Source: Holacanthus passer
Lineage: Eukaryota; Chordata; Actinopteri; Pomacanthidae
NCBI GenBank assembly: GCA_025331565.1
Contig: JAFREQ010000045.1
Location: forward strand, 1,984,001-2,048,000
Length of the DNA: 64,000 nucleotides
Direction of reading: 5' to 3'
Positions 24,743-39,700 of the stretch are shown one piece after another. The notes under the pieces were generated by a model. It saw nothing but the letters and a program-made list of their open reading frames with translations, was not told the DNA's origin and searched no databases. Each line of letters begins with the position of its first letter. The first letter of the stretch is position 1. Both the position numbers and the translations under genes were made by a program.

Positions 24743-27700
24743 TACATCAGTGTATATGTTACCTGCTGTCCAGGCTTGATTGGTGACAGCGTGATTCCCT
24801 GGGTGTTGATGACAGGCAGGATCTGATTGCCGATCACCGTCGCGATGATCTGGCCTTGAGCGTTGGTCAGAAGCTGAGGTGTAATTGGCTGTACCTGCAG
24901 TGCTGGGTTGCCACCCCCTGATTGGCTGGAGGGCCCTGCAGAGTTGGGCATCAGTGGGATTGTTCCAATTATCTACAAAGGGGGTAGAGAGGAGACAAAA
25001 TCAGCTGGGCGGTTTTAAAAAGAAGATGGAGCAGAGGGTAAATGCTACTGGAGGTATCGGTGCTAATGATCTACGCCGCTGTGAGCCTTTTTTTTTTTTT
25101 GTCTTTTCGTGTGTGATCGGAAACAAGGCATGAGCTGGTCATTTCGCCGTGTTATGAGATTAATCAGAGCACTCAGCTTTCCTGTTGGTCTGTGTGAGAT
25201 GTTGAGAGAGAAACATGCACAAGTGTCCAATGGTCATCTGTCAGTGAGGTGGTTTTACAGGCCAAAGCAAGTGAAGCCAAAGCAGACTGCTGGGAGCGCA
25301 CTGCAAAGGTCAGTGCTGAATACCTGTGTGTGTGATGGTGCACACCACTGACTGTATTATCCAGGCCAAGATGAGTGGGTGTGTATGTGTGACTGTGTGT
25401 GTCCAAGTGTGTTTGTGCTTAAGTGTCTTTGTCTGTCTCTGGTGAGAAGGAGTGAGGCTGCTGAGAGACACAGACCCCCATTTCACCCTCTCTTTCTCAC
25501 ACACACACACACACACACACACACCCACACGGACACACACGGCACACAAGCAGAAATGAACAAGTGGAAAGAAAGAGCAAGAAAAGAAACAATAAGAGGG
25601 AGAAAAGAGGAGCATCAGAGAGTGAGACAGGACCCTGTGTTTCTAATTCAACTCTCAGGGTCCCAGGGGTACTTCACCCCTCCTCCACACCCCTCCAGCC
25701 CCTGCTTTCCTCTCCTCTGTGGCTGTAATCAGGAAGGGCAGATCAAAGGGGGCGGCAGAGTGTCACAGCAGCGTTTTAGCTCTCAGAGCTGCCAGAGTGT
25801 GGCCAAGAGTGGCGCTTTAGGGGGGGTCTTAGCGCCTCTTCACCATGATGAAGGTTAATGTCATCTGGGGACTGCTTCTGAGCAGCTCCTGAGCAGTGGT
25901 CGCACCCCCCCCCAACTGACATGGCGCCTCCACCAAGCCTCATTACACAAGAGAGCAGCTCAATATGGATGAGACGCCCATCATTCTAAATTCTGGTACT
26001 GGGCTACTTTTCTTCTTCTTCTTTAAGTTTATATTTTAGTACAACCTCGACCCAAAGCAACACAAAAACACAAACAGCTTCTTCACAGCATTAACCAAGC
26101 ATTCTCTGGCTCCCCAGTCTCTATTGCCACCACTGCTGATATGTTTCAGCGTGTAGTTCTCCTCCCCCTCCTCTCTCCCCCTGTCTCTTTGACATAATAG
26201 GGAGGGATCAGTGAGAGAAAGGTGGGCCGACAATCTGTAATTCATCCCTGCCACGGCTCATTTGCTTACGTTGCTTCGCATTAGGGGAGAGATAATTTAT
26301 CTCTCTCTCCGCGTCGGCTGTACAAATTCCCTGTAATGCTCTCCTGCCACTTAGCATATTTTATTGCCCTGCCTGACGCTCTTGTCTCCCGAGTCCCACT
26401 GATCCCGCTTTGCATGCCACTGTGGCAGGGAACTTGTTCCGCTCAATTATTCATCGTCATTGGACTAAGTGGTTGTTCTATAAGCATAATAAAAGAGCAG
26501 GCAAGTGACAGCTTAGCTCTCGTCCCTGTCCCACCATGCAGCGCTTCTCCAGCTGACTGTCTCGGGCAGATGTTTCATGGCAGTGGCTCAAAGATCCTCG
26601 GGGGCTGGAAGAGTAGGCAATTGTTAATTTATAAACAGAAAGGAAAACTTTGTCATATACTTTCCTAATGTGAAGTTGTGAATTCAGGGGCCTTGAATTT
26701 ATAGTTTAAGATAATTAAGGCTGTGTATCAATACCAACAGAAACTCATTGATAAAAAGGGTCAATTTTATAAACGATGACTGGTCAAGGATACTTACTGT
26801 TTAGGCAGATCTAAATCAAGAAATGTTTTTTAACCTTAGCTCACGTTTCATTAAAACAAAGTTATTAACATGGATTTATTTGGCAGTTTATATTTATATT
26901 CTCCAAACTAAGGCATCAAAAGAAGTTCTGTTTTGGTACCAAATCTCAGCTATTATAAAATACCCACCTCTACACATATGAAGATAATTTCTCACAGCAT
27001 GGTTGTGTTTGATTCATAAAAAACTGCTTCAAAACAGCTTTTTTAAAAGAAGAGGAACCTTATGTAACACTACTGTAAAGTTGAAATCTCTGAAAGCGGC
27101 AATTACTGATTTCAAAGCAAATGCCATTTTAATGCTGAATCACATATTCCTCATGTTTAATAACGTACACAAGCGAGGTTACTCTTAAGAAGGTTGCACA
27201 GCTAACATTTGGTGAGTGTGTGCTTCCAAATCTGCAGTGCTCAAATTCAACCAGCAGGAAATTCGCTCTCTGTACAACTAACCCAAATTTGATGGAGACA
27301 CGCAATCATTCCCCTTTCTTAAAGTGCAATTTCAGCATACCGACATTTCTCAAACAAGCAGCCTTCAGGACCTTCTCTCATTCACTGCTAAGTCCCTCTC
27401 CGCACTTATCTTTCAGTTTCTCCTTTATTTGGCTGCCTGTGTTTGCTTCCCGCTCCAGTTCGTATGACATGCGGGTAACGTGCCTCTCTCCACCCAGCAG
27501 AACTCATTAAGATTATGCTGCTCTTGTTTCCACAGAAATGTCATCTCATCTCTCCAGCCAGGGCAATCTGTGTCTTTAGCCATGGTCGCCAGGCAATATC
27601 TCTGCCCATTTTCTCTCCTCCACTGTTCATGCGATGAATTGAGGCCCGAGAGGGAAAATGTTTGGGAAGTTTGGTCCAAAGTCCAAAAAAAGCTAACATT

Positions 27701-30700
27701 CAGAGTAAATCAAAGCCTAAAACAGCAGACTGGACAGAAGAAACATTCTGGGTAGGTTGACAGGTATTTTCTACTAATTTAACAGCAATTGTTTTTTCTC
27801 AGGTATACAACACAATAATTGATTCATTGCCCAAATGATTTATCCAAGAAGATGCAGTGTTAGAACTGTGAGAGTCTACTGCTTTTCTGTGTTTTATATC
27901 ATCATAAATTTAATATCTTTAGTTTTTGGAGTGTTGGTCCGACAACACGAGCAATCTGGGAACTTGTAGAGCATCGACAGATTAATTGATACTGAAAATA
28001 ATCAATAGTTGCAGCCCTACAGCAGCTTTACAATTACAAGGTCAATACCAGTTTACACATGATCTAAGGGCTGCAAGCTTCCATCAATACACAGGAAACA
28101 CTTGTGCTGTGCTACAGCTTCACTCAGTTTACGGGCTCACTTGCTCTGCAGGTTAACTGTGCATGTGTTCCTTACCAAAGCTCTCACCAAAGGCTGTGAA
28201 TGCTGAGAGTAAAAGGGATGGACGGTCTGAAATTCAGGGAGGAGAAAGTTTCCATACACAAAGCCGAAGCAACTGGGTTTTACCAAACTGGGACTTGCCA
28301 CACAAGCAAACCATCTTAGAGGTCTTCACCTTTCAGGACATGCACGGCTACATGAAACAATCCCTAATGTCCTCATTTCCCAACATATTTTTACGGCCAT
28401 ATTAAAGGTGCAAAAGTGAGAATTTGCACTGAATAGAAGATGTTGACAAAAATGCCACAGATTCGTAAAGGAAGAAAAATCTTAGCAGTGAGAGGGACTT
28501 ATATTATTCTGGCTTTTATTCACAGCCTTAATCACTGTTGTAGAGGCGGCGAGGACAAAAGAGCCTCATTGATTCTCCTTGGAGAATAAAGAGGCTGGGG
28601 CCAATATAATTAAGATTTAAAAACATATCGAACTCCAAACGTTCATCAAACCTGGCACTTTTCAAGGTCCCCGGAGCTCTTGCTTATGAAAAGGTGTTTT
28701 GACAGAGTTGTAGAAGAAATGATGAGGTCAAAGACAGTATGTAGTATTATGTTAGTATGTTTTACATTCAAAGAAAGGTGACTTTTTACTCATTCAGTGC
28801 ATTGATGATACAGACATTGTTCCCTAAATTCCAATAAAACTCTACCCTGAACAGATAAAAGCAGTTCACTAGTAAATACAAACGACAATGTGATCAAAGC
28901 TGCTCCTCTGCCTCCTGTTTTGTAGCTTTTCTATGCTGACATAAGTTCTCAGAGTGTGTTTGGTGGACCTCCAGCCTTGTTTGGGGTATGTATTAGACTG
29001 TATAATCTCCTCAGGGTTGGGGTAGAAGGGGGGACGGGACCTTCTGATAGGGTAGTGTATGTTTCAGAGCCCTCCGTTTGAATAATGCTGTGGAATAATG
29101 AGGTGGGGAGCAAAGGCTGTAGCCCAGGGCTTTGACCGTCTCTGTGACCTGATTATGTCAGGGGCTGTCAGCCGCCAAGACACTACAAAAGCACAGAGCA
29201 TCCCATCAAGTCCATATCCACAGTGATCTGTCCCCAGTGCTCCAGGCACCTTGTGAGCCAGGGAAGTCCATACTGTATCATTAGTGACGTTTAGCATCAA
29301 GCACTCGGACAATGCTTTACTGTGAACACTGAGGTATGGTCACACTGCTGGTGCTGAAACCTCGCTCCAGGAGGCCAAATGTCAAGTTTAACATTCAAAA
29401 TCAAATGCTTTCGTGTATTTTCTAACACTAAGAAATGTCACCTATCACATGGGTTTCATCATGTTAAGTTTACACTAAGGACAGTGCAAGTGCTGGAAGA
29501 TGAAACAGGGGTTAAGGTAAATAACACAGAGTGGCATGAAAGGGCACATTGTCCATACAATTTTCATTTAATATGTGCTGTGTGCACCTGCGATAAGATG
29601 ATTCATTAGATAGGGTCCCACAATGACAAGCATCATCGTTCAAGCCTCTGGCTACTGATGGAACAATTCTGCAGCCACCCTGTAAATATGACAAGGTCAG
29701 CGTTTTACTGCGACAGGCGCATGCGGATAAGAGAAAGAAGGGATTTGTTTATTCCCAAAAAGCTTAATATATGGTGGGGTGGCTACTGGAGTGTAGACAA
29801 ACCACTCCAACACAACACACAGACCCACCACTAGAAATCTATGAGGAAAGATCAAAAATACTATAGAAATGTTTTATTTGGAGCTGCACATTCATACATG
29901 ATAGATGGTGCAGCAGCATCTCTTACAGATATGTTATCAAGGAAACTGTTTTCTCTCTGCAGTATTTAATTAGCTACATGTGTATGTGATCCTTCACAAA
30001 GTTTTTTAGTGTCCGGTACACAGCACTCACCTGTCCTTGTGCGTTGGTGACCAGCTGCCCGGTGGCTCCTTGCAGGTTTGACAGGGTGTTTCCAAACACC
30101 TGAGAACCCGCGATGGATCCCATGGCTGCTGCCGCTGCCACCTGGCTGGCCAGTGGATTCAGCTGCTGAGGGCAAAGAAATCATTTGTCAAAAATGCATC
30201 TGTTGGTGCAGATGTTTACTAGTATAATGAAATTCCTAAAAGAGTATGTTCAGGTAGGCTCAGCGTGGGGGGGGGGGGCTTCACACTCCCACTCTTTGTT
30301 GCTGAGGCCAGAATAGGCTAACTGCGATGAGGTCTGTATAGTCCAGTAGAGAGGGCTATGCAGTCAATCATACAGTTCCCAGAGGTCTGTGCTCCTGAAC
30401 CCAGTGGGAGGCTCAAGGGTAGGGAGGAGCAGTGAGAACGGGAGGGTGGCTGTGAATAAGTGGCCATTTTACCACTCTAAGTGCTTCCTCTGGCCCCCGG
30501 GGCTCCCCACGGGCCGAGCCGAGTCTCTCCATCCGCAGCAATGGCCCAACAGCATCCCGCTCTCACAATAGAGCCGGGCAGTGTGGCCATGCATCACAGT
30601 ATCGTCAACCCCTTCAATACGCTTCGACTAAGAATTCCTCCTGCGTCATAATGCACCAGCACACTGTTACTTTTGAAGGAGAGGAGGGTTAAAATGACCA

Positions 30701-33700
30701 TCTTTACCCCCGCTGTAATGGACTCATCTGGTCTGGCCTGTGGTTGTGAAAAGAGGCTCCTTGCGTCGGGGAGAGGTTGTAGAGCCCCGCCACATCGACG
30801 AGATTACCCATATAAATCAAGCTAACCACTTATTAGGGGGCTGAAAATGCACTGCTGATTTGGTTGTAGTGCAGCAGAGCAAAGTCTTATTAGGTTGAGT
30901 AAGTAGATCAAAGACCAAGAAGAGATAGGAGACCTCCCAATTACTCAACAGAATAGAGAAATAATAGAAACACTGCTTTGGAGCAGGCTGCCTGTTCCCT
31001 GCTGCTAATATTGGTTGGCTACATTCAAACAAACTGCTGAAATTAAAAGTAGAGTTTATATAAAATGTTAAAAATAACAAGGTATTGCATGAGTTTCATA
31101 GATTGCTAGGTTTATGTAAAATAAATTTGCTGTAAAAGGCATTCTTTGCAGTCTCTCTGTACTCTGCAGGGAATTCAGCTTTGTTCATCTGAGATCATTC
31201 AGTTGCCATTCATCTTTTATCGTACCCCACCACCATATATTATTACACTTTCTGAAATCAAATGATGAAAAAATGCCACAGAGCGATCAATACTTTTTCA
31301 TTGACAGTAAAGGTTAAGCACATTAAGAATGACACTGCATTTGTCTTATGAAATCATATTTCATGTTGGTGGCCTCAAATTGGCCGTGATTGATATTGCC
31401 TCCTCTCGTCTGAAAGTCATCCAGTTTTTCCTCGATAATCGCAAGATTGTCTTTTATGTGTCCAGCAATCGTCCTTCGGAAATCTTGACGTCTCAAATGT
31501 TGGAAAAGCCTCATAGTGACCCGCAACATTTGATAAGTTCCTCAAACTTAGGTGTATTGTGGAATAATGCGAGTTAATCTGGGTGCTCTAACGGTTAAAG
31601 AAGATTTCTGTTCATTTCCGTTCTTTAAAAAATGTATTTGTCATATGGAACGCACTTTATCCCAAAACATGTATTTTCTAATAGTATTTTCTAATGTCTG
31701 ATCTTACAAAAAAAGGAATTTGTATTTTAGATTACACTGGAGTTGACACTAACTAAGAGATAAGAGTTTACTATTGTATCTTATATCTTAAAGAATCAGT
31801 TGCAAAGATGCCTCTACTTTACCAAACTGTGCTTTACCCAATATGGTTTGTTAAATAGTGAAATTCTAATTTATGTAGGGGTCTGGATCATTTGACTACA
31901 ATATACAGTAGAATACAGGATGAAACAATAAGTGTTAAGCATTTAGCAGAAAAACCATCTAACAACACTCATCTAATGCAGAACCATAAAACACTGTTCA
32001 TTTCTTTCAACGTCATTTTGATTATTTTGCATGTCATTTTGCAAACACTTGCCACATTGTAATATATGTATAACTATTGTGACAATAATTTTAAACATGT
32101 CACCAGCCTTAACTGATATAACTTAAATATCTTGATTAGTACAAATGGTTATATTATAGCTTTGTTTTTTATTATCACTGTGGTGATAAATACATGTTAA
32201 TTATGGTGGAAGATGGCAAAAGTAACATTTTGTTGGAAGAGACAGAAATAGAAACAACTTTTCTGTCTCTGACTTTTTCTCCCTTCAAAGACAAATGAAA
32301 CATTTGCTTTGCACAACTTTTAGAATCAGACGAAGATGTTTTAAAAGAGCAGCAGTTAAAGGAAACATCTCCACCTCCATGCAGTGCACAAGGGCATTTT
32401 TTTAGTTGTTAAAATACTAATATGGTTTGCTAATACTAATATAGAAAGAGTTCTGTGTTATTTAAGTGGTTACTGAAATCATATACTAAGATGGATTTGG
32501 CCAACACATTGGTAATTCTTTACTGTACAACATTACAATGCACATGAACACTACTATCTTCCAAATCCTAAAATAAGATTTGATCAATATGGGGTGACAG
32601 ACAGAGGAGTTTTGTTGAGACAGGCTGAATGTTGATATCAGCCAGGAAGTGATACTGAGCAGATCATTTCACTTGTGACTGGAGAAGTATTAGTAGTAGC
32701 TGAGAAAAGAAATGAAACCTGGAGCAGCTACTGTGGACGTTTATGTTTTGTGAATATAAAATACCTTCCTAAGTGTTGATAAAGGGGGTCTTTAATCCAT
32801 GTTGGAGAAAACACAGTATACTGGGTGTTGTGCTGACATGGTCAGTTAAGCAGAGTTAAACAAAGGCTACAGATCAACACACAGATAATGTGATCTGCTC
32901 AGGCGAGCACACCCAGAGTCTCCCTGAAAATCTGCTGCGCTCGGTGTCATTGTGTGAGTGATAGGCTGTTTGAGAAGCTTTCAGATTTATTTGAAATATT
33001 ATCATTGTGGTTCATTCGATGATAGCCCTTTCAGATGCTATGTTATTCTGGTAAATCTAGGTGAAAAGAGAGCAGGCTTTACTGCTGCATCTCTTGGCAC
33101 TGGGTAATATGGATAGCAGTTGAAAGGAGAGCCAGGAATAAGGAGAGGCGAGGCTGTGTTCAACACCTAAACAGGTGATTTTCCGCCACGGTGACTCCTC
33201 TCAACACCTCGGCGGGAGGCACAAAATGACAGACCTGGCCTAGCATTTGTACTGATTGCATGTGTTGGAGGAGATAAACAGTGATCTTCCAGTTTGCAGA
33301 GCCTGCATGTTAACCATTGTGTTTCATTCTTTTCATTCCCCATGAAAAGGGCGTCAAGATTTCAGCAGCATGAACTCCTCTGGTCAGCCACACAAGTGTT
33401 AAGATAAAAGATGGAAAAATAAACTAAAGTCAGGGTATTTGTTAAAGAAATTTTACTGATGTTAACGTTAAATTCAAGTCAGAAATGTACATTCTTCATG
33501 TTGTGAGGCAGCAAGCCTTAGCACTGCCTCCATTATACCATGTGACATCATCCTGTCACCTTTAAGTCACCACTGCTGCGATCACTCTCTGCACTATCAC
33601 AGCTTAATATAGCCAAATATACAAGGCTACACAGGGATCAACAAACACAAAATAAATATCTCTGAGGGGCAAAAAAAGCCTGCAAATTGTTAAAAATGCA

Positions 33701-36700
33701 TCTTTTCTCTGTACGGTATGAAGGGGAGGGAATCTAAACTCCACCAGGCTCTCCGTTGCCTGTTTGACCATGAGGGTCACCTGGTGCAGCAACCCGTGTA
33801 ATCTCAGGAATAGAGGGAAAAATAGCGTCCCTGCAAACCGTGGAGAGACCCCTGGAAACCAAAATTGTCTGACACAAACTAACTGGAGTTTATTCTTGGT
33901 TTTTGCTCTTTTCATGTGGCCCGTTTGAAACTTAATTGCTTTTTTTGTTCTGGGCCTGCACAGGACAAAAAAGAGCAAAGATAAATGGACAAAGTGGTGC
34001 AGACACCAGCAGGCGGGCAGATTTGTCTACGGCTTCAGTGGCGTGTAAAACTTATTTTCTGCTCATCTATGATTCAACAACAGAATCAAACATTTATCTA
34101 ATATATCTGAGGAAATTGAAAGAGAATAAAAGACCACAGAGAATCATTTAGCAAATTGGTGGTCAGTAATGTTTTTAATTGACAATGAAATGTAAACTTT
34201 TATCTAAAAATTTACTAAAACAAAAATCTTTTCCTTTTCAAAAAGTCTCTCAGATTGATTACAGGTGGAAGTTAATATGATAGAAGTTAATATGAGATGT
34301 GCCAAAATCATTGTGCTTTACCTGCTACCATTCAGCCAAAAGTGCGTCAAAGTGGGCCAAACAGTGTAAATCAACAATCACTAGGAGTATTGTTTCTGAG
34401 AAGAATGTCCTTTATCTGTGAAACAACATGGAAGTTTTCCTCGTTCATCCCCACATCTCTGTCTCCTCTTGCTCTTTTCCCACTCCGGAGTGAATGTAAT
34501 CAGCTGTGACATGAGAAAACACGTTCTCTGTCTGTCAGGACTCTGCTAGTCTTCCGCTGACAGTCCTCTGCTGACTCTCCTCCACCTCCTCCTCCCCCAA
34601 AACGGCCTCTCCCCCACCTCCCCGTCCCCCCCTCCCTCACATCCGCTGTGCTTATGAACATCAAAATGCCATTAGGCCCTCCAAAACACCTCTGGTCCCT
34701 TGGTTAGCGGGGCCTCGCACTGTGGTCGTGCACTCTGAGCCCTCCGAGCGCCGACCATTGCTCACCACTGGGCCTCTGCTGCGGCCGTTGTGAAAAATAA
34801 ACCCCAAAAAGAGCCATTCTTGAGGAAAAATATTGGGAAGTGAAAGACGGATAGAACAACTGGGGCAGATAACACCCGGCGAAATACAATAACGCTGCAT
34901 CCGGTGACGGCCGGACATTGTGATTGCTTAAGGCAGTGGAGGGATGGTGGTGGCAGCGGGTGTGGACGTGGAGGTGGCTGAGGTGGCACGCCGGGTGCTA
35001 ATGGAGTGATGTCATATGAAACGCCAGAATGACAGCTAGTTAACTGAGGGGGTTTGGCTGATCAAATAAAATGCATTAACTCCAGGAAATGGATATCGCA
35101 GGCAGCCCCAGAAATGGCCATATCTAATGAGGCAAAATGCAAATGAAGGAGGAAAAGAGTCGTGAAAACGTTTAAACTAACTATAAAGGGATGATGGAGT
35201 GTCGGACAGTGGCCGTCAATCTCCTCACTCATTACCTTCATGTGAAATTAACAGCAGCTTTAATCATTACATAAAATCTGCTCCAGCCCATTTGTTGATA
35301 ATTGTGAGGCACAGAGGTTCAGAGTGGGTTCTTTGTCATCAATCACAGCAGCAGTATATTTCCTCTGGTTAGGGGACACTCTGCGAGTAAAAATATAAGT
35401 TATACTACATTCCTCTTACACTATTTCTCTTCCTGAGGAATGATCTATAATATTTAGCTGTTTCCAGATGTATTAAATTTGAAACTACTTGGTGATTAAG
35501 TATCTACGGGAAAGTGCTGACCGTTTCAGCTCATGATGTGACATATTTGGTGCAGTTATTTCTGTACCATACTCGTGTTGGGTTGGAAATCATAGCAGCG
35601 TTAAACCTGTGTTGCAGTAAATCTACTGCTGCTCCAGCTATGACTTTCAAGTGGATACCTGGCTATGTTTTTGGCTGCTGTATGAAAATGAAAAATAAAA
35701 TCATTGGAGTCAGGAGATCAGACTATGGAGAAATTATGAACACTATTATTTTGCTGTATTATCAAAAGACTCTCCTCAGCCTTTGGATGACAATTACCTG
35801 AAATATTCAATACGTAATAAAACATACTTCTTGATTTTAGGAGTTCTATTTCCATTGCGCCGGCTACAACCCATTCGTTTTCGTTTAGGTGGAAATGCCG
35901 TCTGTTTTCACTCCGCTGTTGTTTGACATATAAATATAGCATTTGAATGACTTTAATATCCTCCTAATCAATGTCCAGTGATCTTTTGATGTCCTCAATT
36001 CAATATAGGAAGGGTCATCCATGCCGCAGCTTTATAAACACAATAAAGGTAAATGATTACTCTGCACTGTGGTGTCCAAAAATACGGCCAGTAATGAAGA
36101 GAAATGGAGGAGTTTGAGGGGGAGGCCTGTCATGTGTCATTGGCCAACTCTAAGCCCTAAGATTAATCACGAGAGAGGGGCTCTGTGGCTAAGATGTGGT
36201 CACCCTTGATCGATAAATCCTCCCCTCCCCTCCCTCTATGTCTCTCTGCTTCACTGTCTCTCTCTCACTTTTTCTCCCAAATATAAACAAGCGTTGGCAC
36301 AAGCTAAATCAGCATAAGTGGAGAGATGAATTGATGACATTTACAGGCGTATTTGCATTGATTACTCAGGTTTTGACTTCTGGGGCTCCCCTCTTTGAGG
36401 AGTCGACTTGAGAAAATGCACTGTTTTTGCATCCTCAGTTGAGTCTATTTACAAAGCAATCAATTGCACATTCCCACTCCTAATGAAAAAGGGCATAAAA
36501 TCACCCACCAGGAAAAAAATAAAAATGCAAAATGCTCCTTATCCAAGTCAGAGTCCAAGGCAGCAGAGTTCAGTTTAGAGGAATTTCAATTCAGCCCACT
36601 ATATGTACATTGCAGAATATATACCAAATCTAGTCTCCGCTAACCACGAAAACACTGTGGAGAAGAATTTCTGATAATATTCTGCAGGGACCACAAATGG

Positions 36701-39700
36701 GACTTTTGACTTGGTCTATGAGGAGGGCATAATGCAATAACATTGCATTAGAAGGGTCTTTTTACAGCGTGGCAGCACTGCGCGGCTGTATTCCTTGTGT
36801 GAACCCAGTGCTCTGTTTGCGGTCACTAATGGGCATCAGAAATTACAGGCAGTGGAATCGCGCCCCGCGGGGGGACTGGCCTCCTCAGCGGAGCGGAGCA
36901 CTTAGACAGTGTCTGGGAGCCTGCTGGAGGAGGAAGGGGGGAACTCAATGTCATAGCCCTGCCTCATAATTAAAGAAACCCTATTCCTTATCCACTGTTA
37001 GGTGAGCCCTAGCTTGGTGCTCAATCTGAGGGCTCCCCTGTGGGCGTCTAATGCGTGTTGCCCCCAATGTGCATGTGGGCTGATCAGGGAGCTGTGCCTT
37101 TCTGCTGGGTGTCTGAGCTGGGAGCCCTCTGCCCACCACCAGAGTAACAGGGCCAGGTTTTTTTTTTTAGGTTCCAAGACTTCAAAAAAGCGAATAAAAT
37201 ATCAACTTGGTGAGGTCTGAAAACCCAGCAACACCAGAAAAGCCAAAAAGGAAGTGTAAGGCAGGCTGTAGGTGTGATTTTAAAAGTGAAAGTGCCTTCA
37301 CAGTTTTCCAAATGATGCCTCTGAAATATGATAAAGTTAAATTTCTCCTTATTTATAAATTCAGGGCTCATCGTTGTTCCTTAAGTCTGTAGATTTTCTT
37401 CCTGCCTAATCCCTCATTTGAAGTAAATAAAAGTAGTAGAGCTGTCATGGTCAGGTTGTTTTCCTCATCTAGCTCCCATGCTTTATAATTATTCATATGA
37501 AATGTGGTTCTGTTGATGGGCAACAGTCTTATTTTCTGCTTCAGTCAACAGTGCACATTTGTATTTCTAAATTGTGGAGCGCTTGTTATGTAAGGCAATT
37601 TTCTGCCTTCTTAAGAGCCGGATCTCCTGTGCATTAATAAGAGGCTAGGCTGAGCTGCTGGAGAGCTGAGGGCCTGTTCATGCTCTAAACCACACAGCCA
37701 AAACTAGCAGCACAGCCATTTAAACACACAGGCTGGCACCACATACCATTTATACATATTTTAAAGTTTTATTAGAAAATTGTGATTTTAAAACAGGTGT
37801 TAGCACGGATAATGGTCAGATGTGAGGATGCTCACAGTTTTTTCATCTGAAGAGAAATATTAAATGCAAGAATCCAACTTTATCAGAGCTGTAGCTAGAA
37901 TTACTGAGAACTTGAATCCAGATTCCCCCAGCACAACCCCTCCCCCACATTTTTTACTCACCTCCATTTGCCTGATTAATTACGATTTCTGACAATTCAT
38001 CTCCCAGCCTGATGATTTAAATACTTTGTTAAGGCTTCAAGAAATACTAAATCCATTTATGTAATATGCATTTGTAGCCCCAGTGAAAGTTAAAGTCAAA
38101 GTTATTAAGATAATATTTGTATTTTGAGAATGAGTCTAAAAAAATATCCGAATAAGGACATGACAAGTGCTCTTATTATTAAGTATGGCCCAAAATTACA
38201 GTTCTCTGAATGAACAACAAACACACAATTTTGTTATTTTAACATAAGAAAATGTGTTTGTTTGGTTTTCACAAGAACCTTGTAAAATTGTTTAAAAATG
38301 AATAAATGAATGAACACATACAAAAAATTATATGCACACTGTAGTTTCCTGCAAGAAATCAGTTGGAAAAATCTGTAAAATGATATGTCTCTTAAGAAAC
38401 TCAGATCTTTTTCCAAACCTCAGACACCACAGTTGAGTTATGAGACATAAGAAAGATAATGGACTCTTTCCTCAACTTAAGCGTTGCCAGTTTCATCGAC
38501 AAGCCACAGTATGAGCCATTGGGTCTACATTTGAGCATGTCATTTTAATTTTGATTTAATACCCCGTGGAATGATGGTGGCCCGTTTCGCTAAATTGAAT
38601 AGACGTGGGGCTGATCTGGAAAATCAATTAATCGATGTGCAAGGCTCATTTAATACACATGTTAATATAATGGGAGAGACGCCCAACGCCCATAAAAAAG
38701 AGACATTTGGAGCAAATTGGACAGTGGTGATTTTGACAGCGGTTGACATAAGTAAAAGTGCACTGCAGCGGAAAACAGTGACATGAGTGTCTGAAGGGGG
38801 CCTCAGCTGGAGACAAAAGCAGCAGAGATGGGCCCGAGACTCGAGGAGGATGGCGGAGCAAATGGGAGGGGGAGGAGGAGGGGAGAATGGCAAGGAGGTG
38901 AGGAGAGATGGAGAGTGCAGACAGCCAGGCCTCTGAAAGGCTGTTGTGGTTGGCAGCCGCTGACCTTGGTGACGATGGGTTTTCACCAGAGGCTTCTAAT
39001 GAAGGCTGATTGCCAGGGAATAGTGAGGGAGCCAAGGGGTAGAGAGGGGAGCAGGGGGGGAGAGGAGAGAGAGCAAGAGGGAGTGAGAAGAGAGAAGGGA
39101 GAGAGAGAAAAGGATAGAGGAGAGGCTCAGGTAATTGCAGCACTTGTGGGTCTGAGGCCCTGCGGTCCTGTGATGTCGGGGTGCAGTGGGGAAGAAGAGA
39201 GATGTCTGTGGACGCTTTGGTGGTAAATTGTGGAGCACAGGGATAGGAGGCAGGCCCCTAGGCTGTAATTACCCCTATGAGTGTGTGGATGGAGAGTGGA
39301 CAGGCCCAGTGTGGGGCTCTGACAGCGATCAAGGAGACGACTGCGAAGGGGAGTAGAGACAGACACACAGACAGACGGCAGGAGTCTGGCGGAGGAGGAA
39401 GACAGGACGCCTCCATCTCCGCCAGGCCTCCCGAAAAACCAGCCAGCCAGACACTGGACCAAGGTCAGAGGCTATTAGCTAACACACAACATGCTGGTGA
39501 CAAGACAGCCATGACAAGAACAGCGGAGAGACAGCGCAGCGTTGTTGAAGATGCAGCTCCCTGATGGAACAAAGACATAATGTAGAAGGATTTGGCTAAA
39601 AAAAACAGGCGATAAAAAGCGATTAATTTGATCAAAACCACAGAGAGGGAGCGATGTCGGAGCTCCACTGGATGGCGCAGCTGGGTCACGAGGGTCCGGG

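Larger units (their letters stand above)
22933..24762. other. pou6f2 intron with complementary CA and UG repeats near its ends
   Basis: A 1.83 kb intron. In transcript sense a (CA)16 repeat lies 24 nt after the donor (24739-24707), a UG-rich repeat lies at 24460-24410, and a UG-rich tract (22966-22937) sits directly before the CAGCAGCAG acceptor. There is little classical C/U tract. No other gene is seen. Confidence 0.75.
24973..30030. other. pou6f2 intron
   Basis: A 5.06 kb GT-AG intron. It contains a CA microsatellite (25498-25548) and a mixed-composition block at 26240-26660 listed separately. The rest (26700-29960) shows only scattered short open frames without domains. Confidence 0.6.

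Noticed and set aside
38646..39143. Minus-strand 165-codon Pro/Ser/Leu-rich open frame
   Set aside because: It is produced by a purine-rich low-complexity tract; no start context, splice logic or domain.
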